From Zygnema cylindricum (taxonomy: Eukaryota; Streptophyta; Zygnematophyceae; Zygnematales; Zygnemataceae): a stretch of 64,000 nucleotides of DNA. Below, one piece after another: positions 23,185-33,385 of the stretch. Both the position numbers and the translations under genes were made by a program. The DNA is taken from NCBI GenBank assembly GCA_037447655.1, contig JBBHKE010003059.1:372001-436000 (forward strand), written 5' to 3'. Numbering within the stretch: the stretch's first letter is position 1; every line of letters starts with the position of its first letter. The notes below the pieces were generated by a model, which saw nothing but the letters and a program-made list of their open reading frames with translations, was not told where the DNA came from and ran no database searches.

Positions 23185-24162
23185 TGTTGTTCTGCAACCA
23201 TAATAGCAGGAGGAGAGCCAGCAGTAGTAGTAGTGGTTGTAGACATCTAAAACAGAAGTTATCAAGCACCCTACTCAACAACCAACTTAAAGATGTAATA
23301 GAATGTACCTCAATGACCTATGCAGACTCAAATTATGGATAACAATAGTAAACACGGTGTAGGATCACTCCTCAAAGATTCAACTAAATTGATCCAGTCA
23401 ACCATAAGATATTCACACTAAAAGTCACAAAAACTGCCTTAGTTGATTAATATCCCAAGACTTAGATTATCACAATTTGTCTAAGTCCTACACTATATTA
23501 TCACAGTGGGTATCTATTATTCACACTAATTTAAGTGACTTTATTACAGTAATGTCCTATGCTACGACAAAGTACTAAAACTGTTATTACTATTCTAAGA
23601 GTCCTTCCAAAATCTAAATTTGCCATTTCTCTAAATTTGAACAGTGCGACACTATTTTAAATTAGCTAGACTACAAAGCCTTGTTTCCAAATATTTACAA
23701 AGAGAAGACCGTACATTAAATGTTCCTAGTGCTTAGTCAGCAGTGGTCCATAGCATTCGGCTGACTGTTGTCGTGTAGTACGAAGCATCTGATATCGTCC
23801 AAGTGTGCTTCGTCATTTGTGGTCCCTTCTGAATCGCGTCCATCAATTCGATGTCAATCAACGACCCTTCTAGGCTGACAATACCTTATTTTTCCAGATA
23901 TGCGGTTTGCATTCCGTTCTTCTGATTTCATCAATGTGCTCGTAATCTTTGACACGTGTAACTGGTCATCGACTCCGTGAAACGTGCAACACCCTTTTCT
24001 TGCCGACGCGTGTCCAACTTGCCGTACAGTACACTCTCTTAGTCTTCTGTTACAGTAACACTATTTGAGGTAAGTATTACACGTTTTCATTTCCCAGATA
24101 TTCTAAGTCCTTAATTCCTCCTCACAGCTTTATCTACTGAGTAAAGATTTCTAAATTCAACA
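23185..24162 (-). repeat. Element A3 5' LTR
   Basis: 978 bp with TGTTG...CAACA ends. The gag ATG at 23246 is 62 bases inside its downstream end. A TATA-like stretch is near 23493, in the position matching TATATA of A1. Confidence 0.92.
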
Positions 24163-25666
24163 GTACATACAATCTCGTGCTACGCAAAAACCTACTATAC
24201 TATTGTCTTTTCTATCAAGAAACATTGCTCTATCATTAATAAATTCAACTTTTAATTTCGTCATTAGTGGCGACTTTGACGGAAAATAGATTCCTAGCTA
24301 GACTGGGAACAAAGAGTACGTTGCGAATGTGAATAGACACATTAGGGACATTTAGGTTGTTAGAATGAGTAGCCAACTGAATGCGGTCATCTCCTTAACG
24401 AATCTGCATAGGAGATGATAGAAAAGAAAGGTGAGTGAACTTATCGGATCATGGTGAAAGGTGGTGACTACCACCACTATCTACTAGCCAATCATCAATG
24501 GTTTGAGATAGAAAAGCGTACCCTTGTGGAAACTGAGTATCCGAAATGACAAAATTTGGGATATGATGGGCAACATTGCCATATCCAAATTCTGGTGAGG
24601 GAAGGAGTACAAAAGGGGAAGCTATTGGAGTGGGATATTTAGAGGGAAAATGTGGGGAGAAACGGGTCAACGATGGAAGGTCAACCGAGTTTGAATAGGC
24701 ATAGTGCGCTCCCGCGTTAGAAGATTGTGTGAGGGAAGGAGAAGGGGAATAATGGTTAGGATAAGGAAAATTTGGAGGGAAAGAAGGGTGTGGAGGGATT
24801 GGGGGGGTGGGAAGAACTGGTGGGGTGGCATAGCAATGTTGGCATTCCCTCCATTTTTAGGGGGATTGGAAGCCTCTGCTGCTTTTCGCCTCGCCAATTT
24901 CGACATTATTCAACTGAGTGTCATTTTGTTTTGCAATAAGCGCAAACCAAACGCTGCACCCCCCCCGAGTTAGTTTTATTATTTTCAGCAATAAAAGCAT
25001 TTGCATGAGAGAGATTTCGAGCAGAAAAAGAGAGAAGTTTTGTCTCTTAATGCAAAAGTTTTGTACAAAGGGAGTGAAAGGGAATGAATTGGTCTAGATT
25101 GTCAAACAAAGAAATGAAAGGGGAAAAGGTTTCACGGAGTCCTCCCAAGTGGGTAGTAGAGAGGTCCTCGTCGGAAAGATGCACGTCGATGATGTGCACT
25201 CTCTTGCCGACAAGTCGATTATGCTAATCCTATCTTGCATGGATTACGTTCGCTTTTTCATGGAGTTAAAAAACGCTCATTTTTGAATTCGGTGAGCGGC
25301 CCATCTTGTTTGAATGTAAGCTGCTTGAAGACGACTCTAAGCCTCGCAGGAAGAGGAGGCGCCACGAATAAGACGAGTGCGCGCGGTAGTAAGTGACATC
25401 ACTAAGCGAGCGTGCGCATCCTCATCCTTTTGTTTCTATGTAGCTATTGCCAACTCTTTTGTAGCTTTTTCTGCTGGTGTATCAATAGAGGAAAGGATAG
25501 AAGGAATTAAAATTCCTATAAAATGGTCCCAAATCTTCTCGTGTTTGGAAAAATGCATGGCTGAAAATAACCAATTTTAGAAGTTTTGGCCATCAAACTT
25601 TTGGATACTATTAGAAGTAGCATGGCCATGCCCATAACCTATTGGAGGTGGATTGGCGGAAGCCAT
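24163..25666 (-). pseudogene. Family E copia gag-protease remnant
   Basis: Gag starts at ATG 25666 (MASANPPPIGYGHG), 27 bases inside the 5' LTR. Its codons for G-Y-G are the primer site. The typical copia KFDGQNF motif follows, then stops and shifts. A zinc knuckle CAYCKTK…HSVE…C, with two in-frame stops, lies at about 24950-24906. A Pro-rich segment leads to an intact protease motif WLVDSGGSHHLSP (about 24505-24465). The reading then runs to 24163, where A3 interrupts it. Confidence 0.82.
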
Positions 25667-25986
25667 GAAATTGTACACAAGAAAAAAATCAATGCATTGG
25701 AGAGAGAAATTTATTTGTATTTGAGATGATTTCATTGAGTGAGAAAATTCACTTATATACAGAATACATAGTGCTAATAACAATGGAGTCTAAGCACTCT
25801 TTGGTGCGCTATAACAAAAAGGATCTTAGTCAAGATTCTAATACATTCGTTCAAGATTTTACGTGAATAAATTCTAATTTATGTAGACTATATTCTAACG
25901 TTAGTTAGATTGTAACGGATTTACTTTAGGTCAGCAACGTACATAAGTAATAAAGACCTAAAGTAACGATGTAGACTCAAGCGACA
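25640..25986 (-). repeat. Family E 5' LTR
   Basis: A 347-bp LTR matching 13521-13846. The primer site GGTTATGGGCA follows at 25639-25629. Its upstream edge (25986) is two bases from the end of an H-family LTR. Confidence 0.85.
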
Positions 25987-25988
25987 TA

Positions 25989-27082
25989 TGAAATTATATG
26001 GGCTCCATAACCCACAGAATTGGCAGATCCAAAAGAAGCTAATCTAGTTAGTGCCAACTCCAAGTTGATATAAACCCAAATGAATGATCCCTTGAAAATC
26101 AGAACCCCAATACACCTTTACCCGTGTGAAGAGAATACCTTATGTGTGCTCAGTTCCACCACAGAATGCTAAGCTTGAATGTGTGTTTTGGACAATTTTC
26201 CCCACTTTGACTTTCCCACTTAATTAGTGCCACCCTGGCACTCAAAGACTCTTGCCGACTACACCGTTGTGTTGCTAGGACTCCCCTGAATCCGCAGCAA
26301 AAAGAATCACTGAATTTGCTCACCTGAGCATTAAGTTATGGCTAGTCAAAGATGACCTTTATAGTGACAAGCTCTCTTAGAGAGAGGTACCTAAATATCA
26401 TTAAGTGTTGGTCTGCCTACTCGTGACTACCTACTACTAAACCCTAGTCTAATAGGAACACTATATAGTAGAAGAAGGTACGATGGGCGATGAACTTATG
26501 GTACGGCCATTGTACGACATGGTCTACAAGGTGACATCTGCCAAATGGGGAACCATTCTTCCTCCACCTATCTTCTCCAATATCAAATAATGTGGCGCCA
26601 CGTGGCACCGCGTGGGGCTATCCCCAAAGGCCACCGAAAGCTTATTGTGGGTGGCGGCTGTAATGGTGGTCGTCCGATCAGTTGTATTTATACGGCTTTG
26701 ATTCGCTTCCATGCATGAATTGATTAATGCGCGTTTTCGTTTGTCTGCTGCGAATTAGTCGTTTAGATCAATAGATATATATGCGTGAAACATATCATGT
26801 GTATCGTATCGTAAGTGCCTTAATGGATAAGGAGTAGGTCTACATAGTAATCTGCAGACCTCGGTTTAAATCCGGCTAAAAGCACTATTTTGCTAACACT
26901 AGTAAAAAACATTCTAATTCATTCTGCCTCCTTCTAAATGACGCAACAGCCATGGCCTACCTTTGGTCCTCTCTTTCTCTCTCTTTACATTCTGAATAAA
27001 ATATAGAAGTGAACTATTCATTACCTTTTTCCAACACTCTATTTATTTTTCCAATACAGACCTAGAAAATATATAAATTTCA
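25989..27082 (-). mobile_element. Solo LTR, family H, between E tail and E LTR
   Basis: About 1.09 kb with inverted ends TGAAATT and AATTTCA. It shares an extended body with 31014-32063, 37456-38487 and 39820-40849, including the AGCAAAAAGAATC, CTCTCTTAGAGAGAGG and GCCATGG blocks. It separates E-type tail sequence (27083-27290) from the E LTR (25640-25986), which are adjacent in the 3' copy (13521-14160), so it inserted at that boundary. I could not match target duplications. It contains a tRNA-like segment on the opposite strand and, near its 3' end, a sequence complementary to the initiator tRNA anticodon arm (25999-26017). Confidence 0.75.
26816..26874 (+). other. tRNA-like Pol III A/B boxes antisense in LTR H
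   Basis: A-box-like TGCCTTAATGGATAAGG (26816-26832), a 6-bp stem AGGTCT/AGACCT (26836-26841 with 26856-26861) and a T-arm-like CGGTTTAAATCCG (26862-26874, B box GGTTTAAATCC). Spacing and order match a tRNA, and the D-arm resembles tRNA-Arg. There is no acceptor stem, so it is not a functional tRNA gene. It is a relic or an embedded tRNA-derived promoter. Confidence 0.6.
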
Positions 27083-27290
27083 AGAGAGTACGAAAAAAAA
27101 ATTAATGTACAAAAGAGAATTAAGAAAAACAAAAACATACATAGAGAAAGAGAGATCGTCGCCCAAAGAACTTGTACGTAGGGTGGTAAGACTGGACCGA
27201 CGCATGTAATGATGAGTATGGACAAGACCAAGACCGGACAGACGTATGTAATGACGAGTACGGACATAACTAAGACTAAATGACCCTTAA
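27083..27290 (-). repeat. Second copy of family E 3' tail
   Basis: Matches 13850-14070 with the same GACGTATGTAATGA and CAAGACCAAGACC units. Its position upstream of the E 5' LTR implies a tail-LTR-gag order, meaning that a second E copy once lay in tandem and shared the LTR at 25640-25986. Confidence 0.65.
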
Positions 27291-28779
27291 CAGTTCCATC
27301 AAAAAATGTTGTAATTGTATGGCCAACATGGCTGTTATAATTTGAACAATTTTCTTCTGCATAGAGTCAGTAAACTACGTGTTCTAATTTGAGTGGTACC
27401 ACATAACTAAGATCAGATATCAAAAATTGTCAAAGAATTTTTACACCAACAGATTTTAGCTTCAAATCTTCATGTACGTACCATGTACATGCTTACCACA
27501 TCATCCTAGGTCAAAACTTTGTACTTTTTGTAGGCGCCTTGTCTTCTACACTAGCTCAATTTTTAGGGATCTTGCTTTATTCACGTGACGAAAGAGTGTG
27601 ACAAAAGAGTGTTGCCAAAAATTGTTGAAATGGGAATTTATTAGTGTTATTACGTATATTTTGGGTTTAAGAGGTTACGAGCAAGTAGAAAATTGTGTTC
27701 ACCCCTACCCCCCCCCCCCCCCCCCCCCACGGTAATTTTCTGTTTTTTATTTTTCCCAACAAACTGAATGGTCCTCGGATTGAAAGATAGATACAGATTC
27801 CAAAAATGCTCAAGTTGCAACGACCAATTTTGGAATAAGGTTTAAATCCCAACCCCCATTTTTCATTTAGTTTGTTTTTATTTAGATTCGGGCAGAACTC
27901 GCCACATTGTGCACCGTTATTAGTATAAAGGATCTGTAGTAGTAATACAAAGGAAAAACTATTAAACCGTGAATCGCTATTAGTGTGCACAAAAATTGTT
28001 CGATGCCACTATATTTTGACCATTTAACCTCGAATTAAACTAGTTTTTATATTTTTTTTTGCGCTAATATTTGTGCAGTTTAAGTAGTGCAAATTACACT
28101 TATTTGAACGAATTTTCAAGTGTAATGAACAAAATGCGTTTGGCTAAACTAAAATTGTGCATTATTTCGTACAATATGAAAGAAAAATATTTGATAATGA
28201 CGCTAACTTGTGAAAGGGAGTGCATTGACTTTAGAAACACACTCAATTTTTATTCTTAGTAATTAAGACAAAAGATAATTGCGAGAACTTGCACTCCCAC
28301 GAGGCAACGTCGACTATGTGAAACAAAACTCTGTTAGGTAGAGTATAGAAATGAGTGCATATATTACCATTAGGGTGAAGTTCCATCAGACAAAAAGTGA
28401 GGTTGTTTACAAAAATCCAAACCTCTTTGTACTACGTTGTACCACTCATTTTGTTTTTCTCTACAAACAACATTTTAGAGAATCTTGTCACTATTCTCCA
28501 ATTTTTTGAGAGGTTACAAAGACCGTTGAATATTCATAGGCAAGGCATTCGGTTCAATTATTTTTGTAATCGCCAACTCACCTCGAAGAGGTGAGTTGTC
28601 AATTACAAAAATCAAAAAGTTGGAACACGATGAATGAGAAGATACGTGTTACGATAAACAACCACAAGAATTCTCAAAAATTTCACATGATATCTACCTT
28701 CGCACAAAAAGGACACGAGTCCATCAAAATCTATCTAAAAATAAAAAAGTTATTCCAAAACGCTTTTTCGTAACACTAT
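27291..28779. other. Unassigned AT-rich DNA with C21 tract
   Basis: No domain-bearing ORF is seen. It holds a run of 21 C (27708-27728), a segment resembling 13440-13480 (about 27640-27680) and a strong hairpin (28556-28616). The small ORFs here have no recognisable motifs. Confidence 0.5.
28556..28616. repeat. Near-perfect hairpin, ~29-bp arms
   Basis: Left arm 28556-28584 and right arm 28588-28616 are complementary with a few mismatches and a 3-base loop (GAA). The inner 11 bp CAACTCACCTC/GAGGTGAGTTG and the ATTTTTGTAAT/ATTACAAAAAT block are perfect. No flanking target duplication was identified. Confidence 0.9.
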
Positions 28780-29144
28780 TGCATAAATTTTGTGGACTCC
28801 ATAGTCCCACAGAATGCACAACTTAGACTAAGCGTATAGGATAACTTATACCCACTCCAATTCACAAAAGAATAAACGCCACTTTGGCATGCAACAACAC
28901 ATATCAACTTCACGCCTTTGATGGCAAGACTCCCTTGAGCCCGCAGTAAAATAAATCATTAAAATTTCTCAAGTAAGCGGCTAATTATCGCTGAAAAAAT
29001 TCAAGTGTTATATACAAATGGCCTCGAAGAGATACGACTTCAAAAACCCACTAAAATTGCCTAAATCATGAAAAACCTACTCATTGACCCTATCTACTAT
29101 ACCCTTAGTTGAAATAGGTGTTTTTTCGATCCGTATTTTCTAGG
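28780..29144 (-). repeat. Family H LTR remnant (3' part)
   Basis: Diverged copy of the 3' third of LTR H, recognisable by GTGGGACTATGGAGTCCACA (28790-28810), the GGCAAGACTCCCTTGAGCCCGC block and CAAGTAAGCGGCTAATTAT. It ends where a plus-strand C-type LTR begins. Confidence 0.6.
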
Positions 29145-30121
29145 TCAATTTTAAAGGAACAAAATAAAATGTTAGCTAGGCTCTAACTCCTCCCTCCCTG
29201 GTATCCATACTTGTTGTAGTCACTAATGACCACAAAGAGAGAGAGATAGATCCATGGCTGCCTAAGAAGCTAGAGAGGACAGAGGACTGTCTCAAAAAGA
29301 TTGTACCAAAAAGATATTAACCAGCTAGGAATTGATCTTGGTCCCTATGGTTCACCGGAATTACTAAAAGCCTTGTCTTATAGTCTGGGACTTGTGTTTG
29401 GATATATAGGGCTCGATAGTTATTTAAAAGCTAACATGCATACCAAACAGATTAACTAGATATATGGGAAATCTCACATAAAAACAGTGTGAATTTCGTA
29501 TGTACTCCGATACCGCACTTAACAAATTGATCGGACATTTATTTGAACGGCGAACGTTAATACATTAGTTGGATCAGACAGCTCTCTTAAAAGCCAACAT
29601 CATGGAATAGTGATTTTGGAGGTTGATAGACGATATGTCACAAGATGACACGTGGCGCGGCATACAGGAAAACGGAATCTTCGAGAAGCATCAAGACAAT
29701 TCTAAGTGTGACAGACATCCTCACCATGGCAATACCGTACTTTAACCATACAAAAGGTACCACGTGATGTGTACCCTCTTGTATGGTACAATTTTGTGAT
29801 TCATGCTGTACAGCAGTAGATAGGTGTTTTTTAGAGGAGTTTAGGACTTAACAATTTTGTAGGTAGCTGCTTCTCTCTCATAGTGCTTCTATACAAATAT
29901 GCATTTTTGCCTCTTGATTATTAATCACCTGTTTCCGCGTTATAAGAGATTCCTTCTCCTGTGGGTTCAAGGTATTCCACACTACACACGGGTGTAGTCA
30001 TCAACATATTTTGCCTACAAGGGTGGAAGTTGTTATTAAGCAAAAGAGTCCATTGAAAATATCTTAGAAGCTTCATAGTCAAAAGGGAATTTTGTGATCC
30101 AATGGGGGACCCAGAATTGCA
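29145..30121 (+). mobile_element. Solo-like LTR of family C, plus strand
   Basis: About 975 bp, matching in order the landmarks of LTR C (32063 down to 31014): TTTTAAAGGAAC start, CCATGGCTGCCTA (about 29253), GATGACACGTGGCGCG (about 29645), AGTTTAGGACTTA, and the end GGGGGACCCAGAATTGCA at 30121. No primer site or gag follows. It is strongly diverged. Confidence 0.65.
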
Positions 30122-30600
30122 CCCTCTGCCAATAGGAGGACTGTAGAGTACATGAATAAAGTACACAAATGTACAAAAATTATTGTACCTTTTGTACGGA
30201 TTTTATATGACACCAATAGGGACGTCGTATTTTCCCTTGCAACACGATGGATTTGTTAATTTTTGTTTTGACATCCTCTCGGATGTTGCCACATGTCAAT
30301 TAGTGGCGTATTTGGCGTAATCCACCAAAAGGGCAATTCGAGGCTTTCGGTGCTGCAAGAGCCTTCTAATTAAATATTGCTTTATCTCTAATCGTTCAAT
30401 TATACGGTGCGTGAAACATTTTGTGTGTCTACAATTTGATGACATTTTTATTGTGTGACCTTTTTATCGGCGTATAACACCCTATGTAGGTATTGGCATC
30501 TTTTACAAAAAATGAATATGATTGACACCTACTATGGACATGTTGGGCCAGGTATCAAATCGTTTATGAGCCCCCCAAGGAAGTATTTCTTAAATCCATT
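30122..30600 (-). repeat. Probable remnant of an H/C-type LTR
   Basis: Weak similarity to the middle of LTR H (paired GTAC…GTAC motifs near 30165-30200, TGCCACATGTCAATTAGTGG, and GCGTGAAACAT). Nothing else is recognised in this stretch. Confidence 0.35.
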
Positions 30601-30639
30601 TGAGTGGCACAACTATTAGATTTCCTATATAAAAAAAAA

Positions 30640-31013
30640 AAATCTTTAACATATTACCATTTGCTTCTTTTTAAGTCAATTTTACTATCGTATTTCCTCT
30701 ATCTCTTTCCCTCCAAATTCCAAAATTTTCCTAACATCGTTTAGATCCTTCATGTCAAACTCACTCATTAGATCTTTTTTCAATTTATCAATCTTTTCTA
30801 AGGACTTTTTGAGGACTACTACATCATCAACGTAAATTGGAATAAATATTACCATATTCTCATCCTCTAAAAAGTAAATAGAGTGGTCAAAAGTAATTTA
30901 GATATATCCTAATTTTGTCAAAATTCAACTAACTTGATATTCCACTGCCTCGAAGCTTGCTTGAGTCCTAAAAAGGACTTTATCAATTTGCAAACTTTAC
31001 TTTCTTGTCCATT
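30640..31013 (-). pseudogene. Family D copia RT, C-terminal part
   Basis: Contains VCKLIKSFLGLKQASRQW (about 30995-30940), the catalytic IYVDDVVV box (about 30842-30815) and EFDMKDLND. It is the continuation of the RT at 38488-39819, separated from it by the 7.5-kb element C. It fades out near 30640 at an A-rich run. Confidence 0.82.
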
Positions 31014-32063
31014 TGCAATTTTGAGACCTCCATAGGTCCTTAGAATAGGCAGCTCACACGAAGCCTCTAGGATAGCTGTGAGCCCTTTGTGTTTTAGCAA
31101 TAATAACTGCCACCCCGGCAAAGAAAAACTTTGACCACCTTCACCGTTGTGAAGGCAAGACTCCCCTGGGTCGATAGCAAAAAGAATCTCAGAATTTGCT
31201 CCCCTGAGCAGTTAGTTATCAATGGTCAAAGATGACCTTTTGTATAGGAGCTCTCTTGGAGAGAGGTGGCTACCTACTAAATTTTCTAAGTCCTATCTCT
31301 CTCTAAAACTCTATCTACTAACGTACAGCACCAATCACAATATTTTGTCGTACAAAAAAGTACAAGTGTCAGTGTACTTTTGGTACGACCATCGAACGAC
31401 ATGGCCAAAAAGTTCACACATGCCATATCCGGATTTGTTCTCGTATCTCCGAAGTTGCCGCAATCCAATGGTGTCGCGCCACGTGTCACTTAGCGTGGCG
31501 GTGATCGTAAAATGCCAAAAGTAAATATTTCGCGATCGCGGCGCCTATTGTGGCTGTCTGATTAAAAACCGGCTATAATTATAGCCGTTGAAAATAGACG
31601 CGCGGTATTTGTTTCACGATCAAAATAAATGTGCGGTATTAGTTTCATAAAATACATACAACGGTACTGAACTTGAACTGTTTCTATGTACTAGGAATCT
31701 ATTCAACAATTAAATGAATTACTCTATGTGTTAACATTTGTATACTTATCAAACCATATATCACTTAGCACTTGTTATAGACTTATAGAAAAAAGCTACC
31801 GGCTACCGTCAACTTTGTTGGACGGTATGTACTAAGATCAAATCCTGGGTCAGTCAAGTACCTTTTTAGTAAATATACCAAACTACTGCCTATCTTCCTC
31901 TGGATAGCGTAGGCAGCCATGGCTCTAGCTCCTTCTCCACCTTTCAATGACTGCAACAAATGTGGGAGCTGAACACAAGAGTTAGAGGCAAACTACCTCT
32001 ACTACTTATCTCCATTTTATCTTTTACAATATCTAGAAAATACTAAAAGAACCTTTAATTTCA
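31014..32063 (-). repeat. Element C 3' LTR
   Basis: 1050 bp, TGAAATT start (32063) and AATTGCA end (31014). It contains an antisense B-box-like GATCAAATCC (31836-31845) in the position corresponding to the tRNA-like segment of LTR H. Confidence 0.87.
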
Positions 32064-32604
32064 AAACTCCTCTTATTTTCTATTCACTCTTCAATTTAAG
32101 ACCACACTTGTTCCTGCAAAAAATTAGTTTAGGAGAAGGCATAGGTTTGGTCATGATATAAGTTACCATTTCACCATCTCTTATGTATTCTAAACTGATT
32201 ATCTTGCTTTCTACCTTCTCCCTAACTAAGCTAAGTCTAATGTCTATATGTTTTGCTTTAAAGTGGTGTTTAGGATTGGTAGAAATTGCAATGGCAGCTT
32301 GATTATCACAAAACACTTTCTGGACACCACTCTTTAGATGACCAAGTTCACCAAGCAAGGATTTGACCCACATTAATTCTTTTACAGCAGTGCAAGAGGC
32401 CATGTACTCAGCCTCCATGGTGGACTGAGCAATGACCTTTTGTTGCTTGTTGCTCCAACAACAAGCCTCAACACCCACATACAATTCATACCAAGATGTG
32501 CATTACGTCATAGGAGCATCCTTATAGCAAGCATCACTCCAAGTGGTGATGTCAGTATTTTTCCCACCCAAATGCAACGATAGATCTGTAATCCCTATTG
32601 TTTT
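32064..32604 (-). pseudogene. Element C RNase H
   Basis: Reads TWSDACYKDAP (about 32550), CCWSNKQQKVIAQSTMEAEYMA (32470-32400) and FCDNQAAIAI (about 32310), the three acidic positions of copia RNase H, then HIDIRLSLVRE. The first part carries a stop near 32505. It continues RT from 33667 across the insertion at 32605-33666. Confidence 0.85.
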
Positions 32605-33055
32605 TTTTGAAAAGTTTTTTTCGTGCATACTCGACATTTTGTGCGCACGCAACATTTTGCGTGCGTAAGATATTATCGAAAGTAATGTGGTGGTCTGAAT
32701 GGATTTGCGGATTGGGGGAGTAAATGTACGAGTAAAATTAAAAGTACGTGAGGGAGTAATTGAGTGGCGCGCATTGCGTCAAGAAATGGACGGCAGATTG
32801 CGACGCGATCCGATGTGAAATATACAAAATGTATGTCGTCTGTACGGAACATGTAATTTGGACAAATGTACTTTATATGCCAGAAGCGACGTTTATGACA
32901 AATGATGTGTATTTTATTTGCCGCATTTATTGCAAAAGACGTGGCTGCGGTACCTAAATTATTTCGGTTGTATAATAACTATTTTAACAAGTTGAAGCGA
33001 ATTCAGTCTAAGGCAATATTTCAACATGCTACCTCCAACATATGTTTATTCAAAT
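32605..33055 (+). repeat. Family K LTR fragment inserted in element C
   Basis: Matches 62860-63200 (GGATTTGCGGATTGGGGGAG, GAAATGGACGGCAGAT, GACGCGATCCGA). It begins abruptly at an A/T homopolymer in RNase H and ends near the J gag fragment. It lacks the downstream half of the longer K copy. Confidence 0.6.
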
Positions 33056-33385
33056 AATTTTGTAGCACTAATCATCCAATGATACACAAAAGTCTTTTGA
33101 TAAATACGTTCTAACCATTTCCATCATTTAGCTGCACTTTTCAGATCAAGGTACATCATTACAAATTCCTTAGTCATAGATAGCTTGATAATCCTCAAGC
33201 ACTCTAGGTTTTTCTTTTCCCATCCAGCTAATGAATCAGCACATGTCCTATCCACCACATCCATTAGCTTCCTCAACTTCAAGTAGCCCTCCATAATAAT
33301 CCTCCAACAGTAATATTCAGATCCATCAAATATGGGTAAGATTAATTTATCCAAGATGGGTAGTTATGGGCGTGGGCCCATAACC
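33056..33385 (-). pseudogene. Family J copia gag fragment with primer site
   Basis: Follows the 281-bp palindromic LTR. The primer site GGTTATGGGCCCA (33385-33373) leads into a leader and then ILPIFDGSEYYCW and MMYLDLKSAAK (33354-33124), clearly UBN2-type copia gag. The frame closes at 33124 and the element is cut shortly after. No other J domains are present. Confidence 0.75.

Larger units (their letters stand above)
17081..24162 (-). mobile_element. Element A3, complete family A copia insertion
   Basis: A full-length minus-strand Ty1/copia element with LTRs at 17081-18066 and 23185-24162, a primer site at 23174-23184 and a polypurine tract (18067-18078). The flanking 5-bp target copies are ATACA (17076-17080) and GTACA (24163-24167), one transition apart. 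On the coding strand these form a tyrosine codon of element E in either version, and E's reading resumes in register across the insertion. All domains are present in standard copia order, but with stops, an RT active-site deletion and a solo LTR (18464-19452) in RNase H. Confidence 0.93.
13521..25986 (-). mobile_element. Family E copia element, nested host of A3
   Basis: A minus-strand Ty1/copia element bounded by short LTRs (13521-13846 and 25640-25986). It is interrupted between its protease and integrase domains by a 7.1-kb family A element (17081-24162). Without the insert it is about 5.4 kb, a normal copia length. Domain order from high to low coordinates is gag with zinc knuckle, protease, integrase, RT, RNase H and an untranslated tail. 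All coding parts carry stops and frameshifts. No outer target duplication could be matched, possibly because an H-family LTR sits directly against its 5' end. Confidence 0.85.

Noticed and set aside
23230-24160. CRISPR-like array or satellite
   Set aside because: Repeated short words in LTRs A, F and G are LTR homology, not regularly spaced repeats. No spacer pattern exists anywhere in the window.
26816-26874. Functional tRNA-Arg gene
   Set aside because: D-arm and T-arm-like parts are present, but there is no acceptor stem and the anticodon loop is too long. It lies in all related LTRs and is therefore part of the repeat.
31286-31524. Overlapping ORFs on both strands in LTR C
   Set aside because: They lie fully within the LTR, are not conserved as open frames in 37456-38487, and show no motifs.
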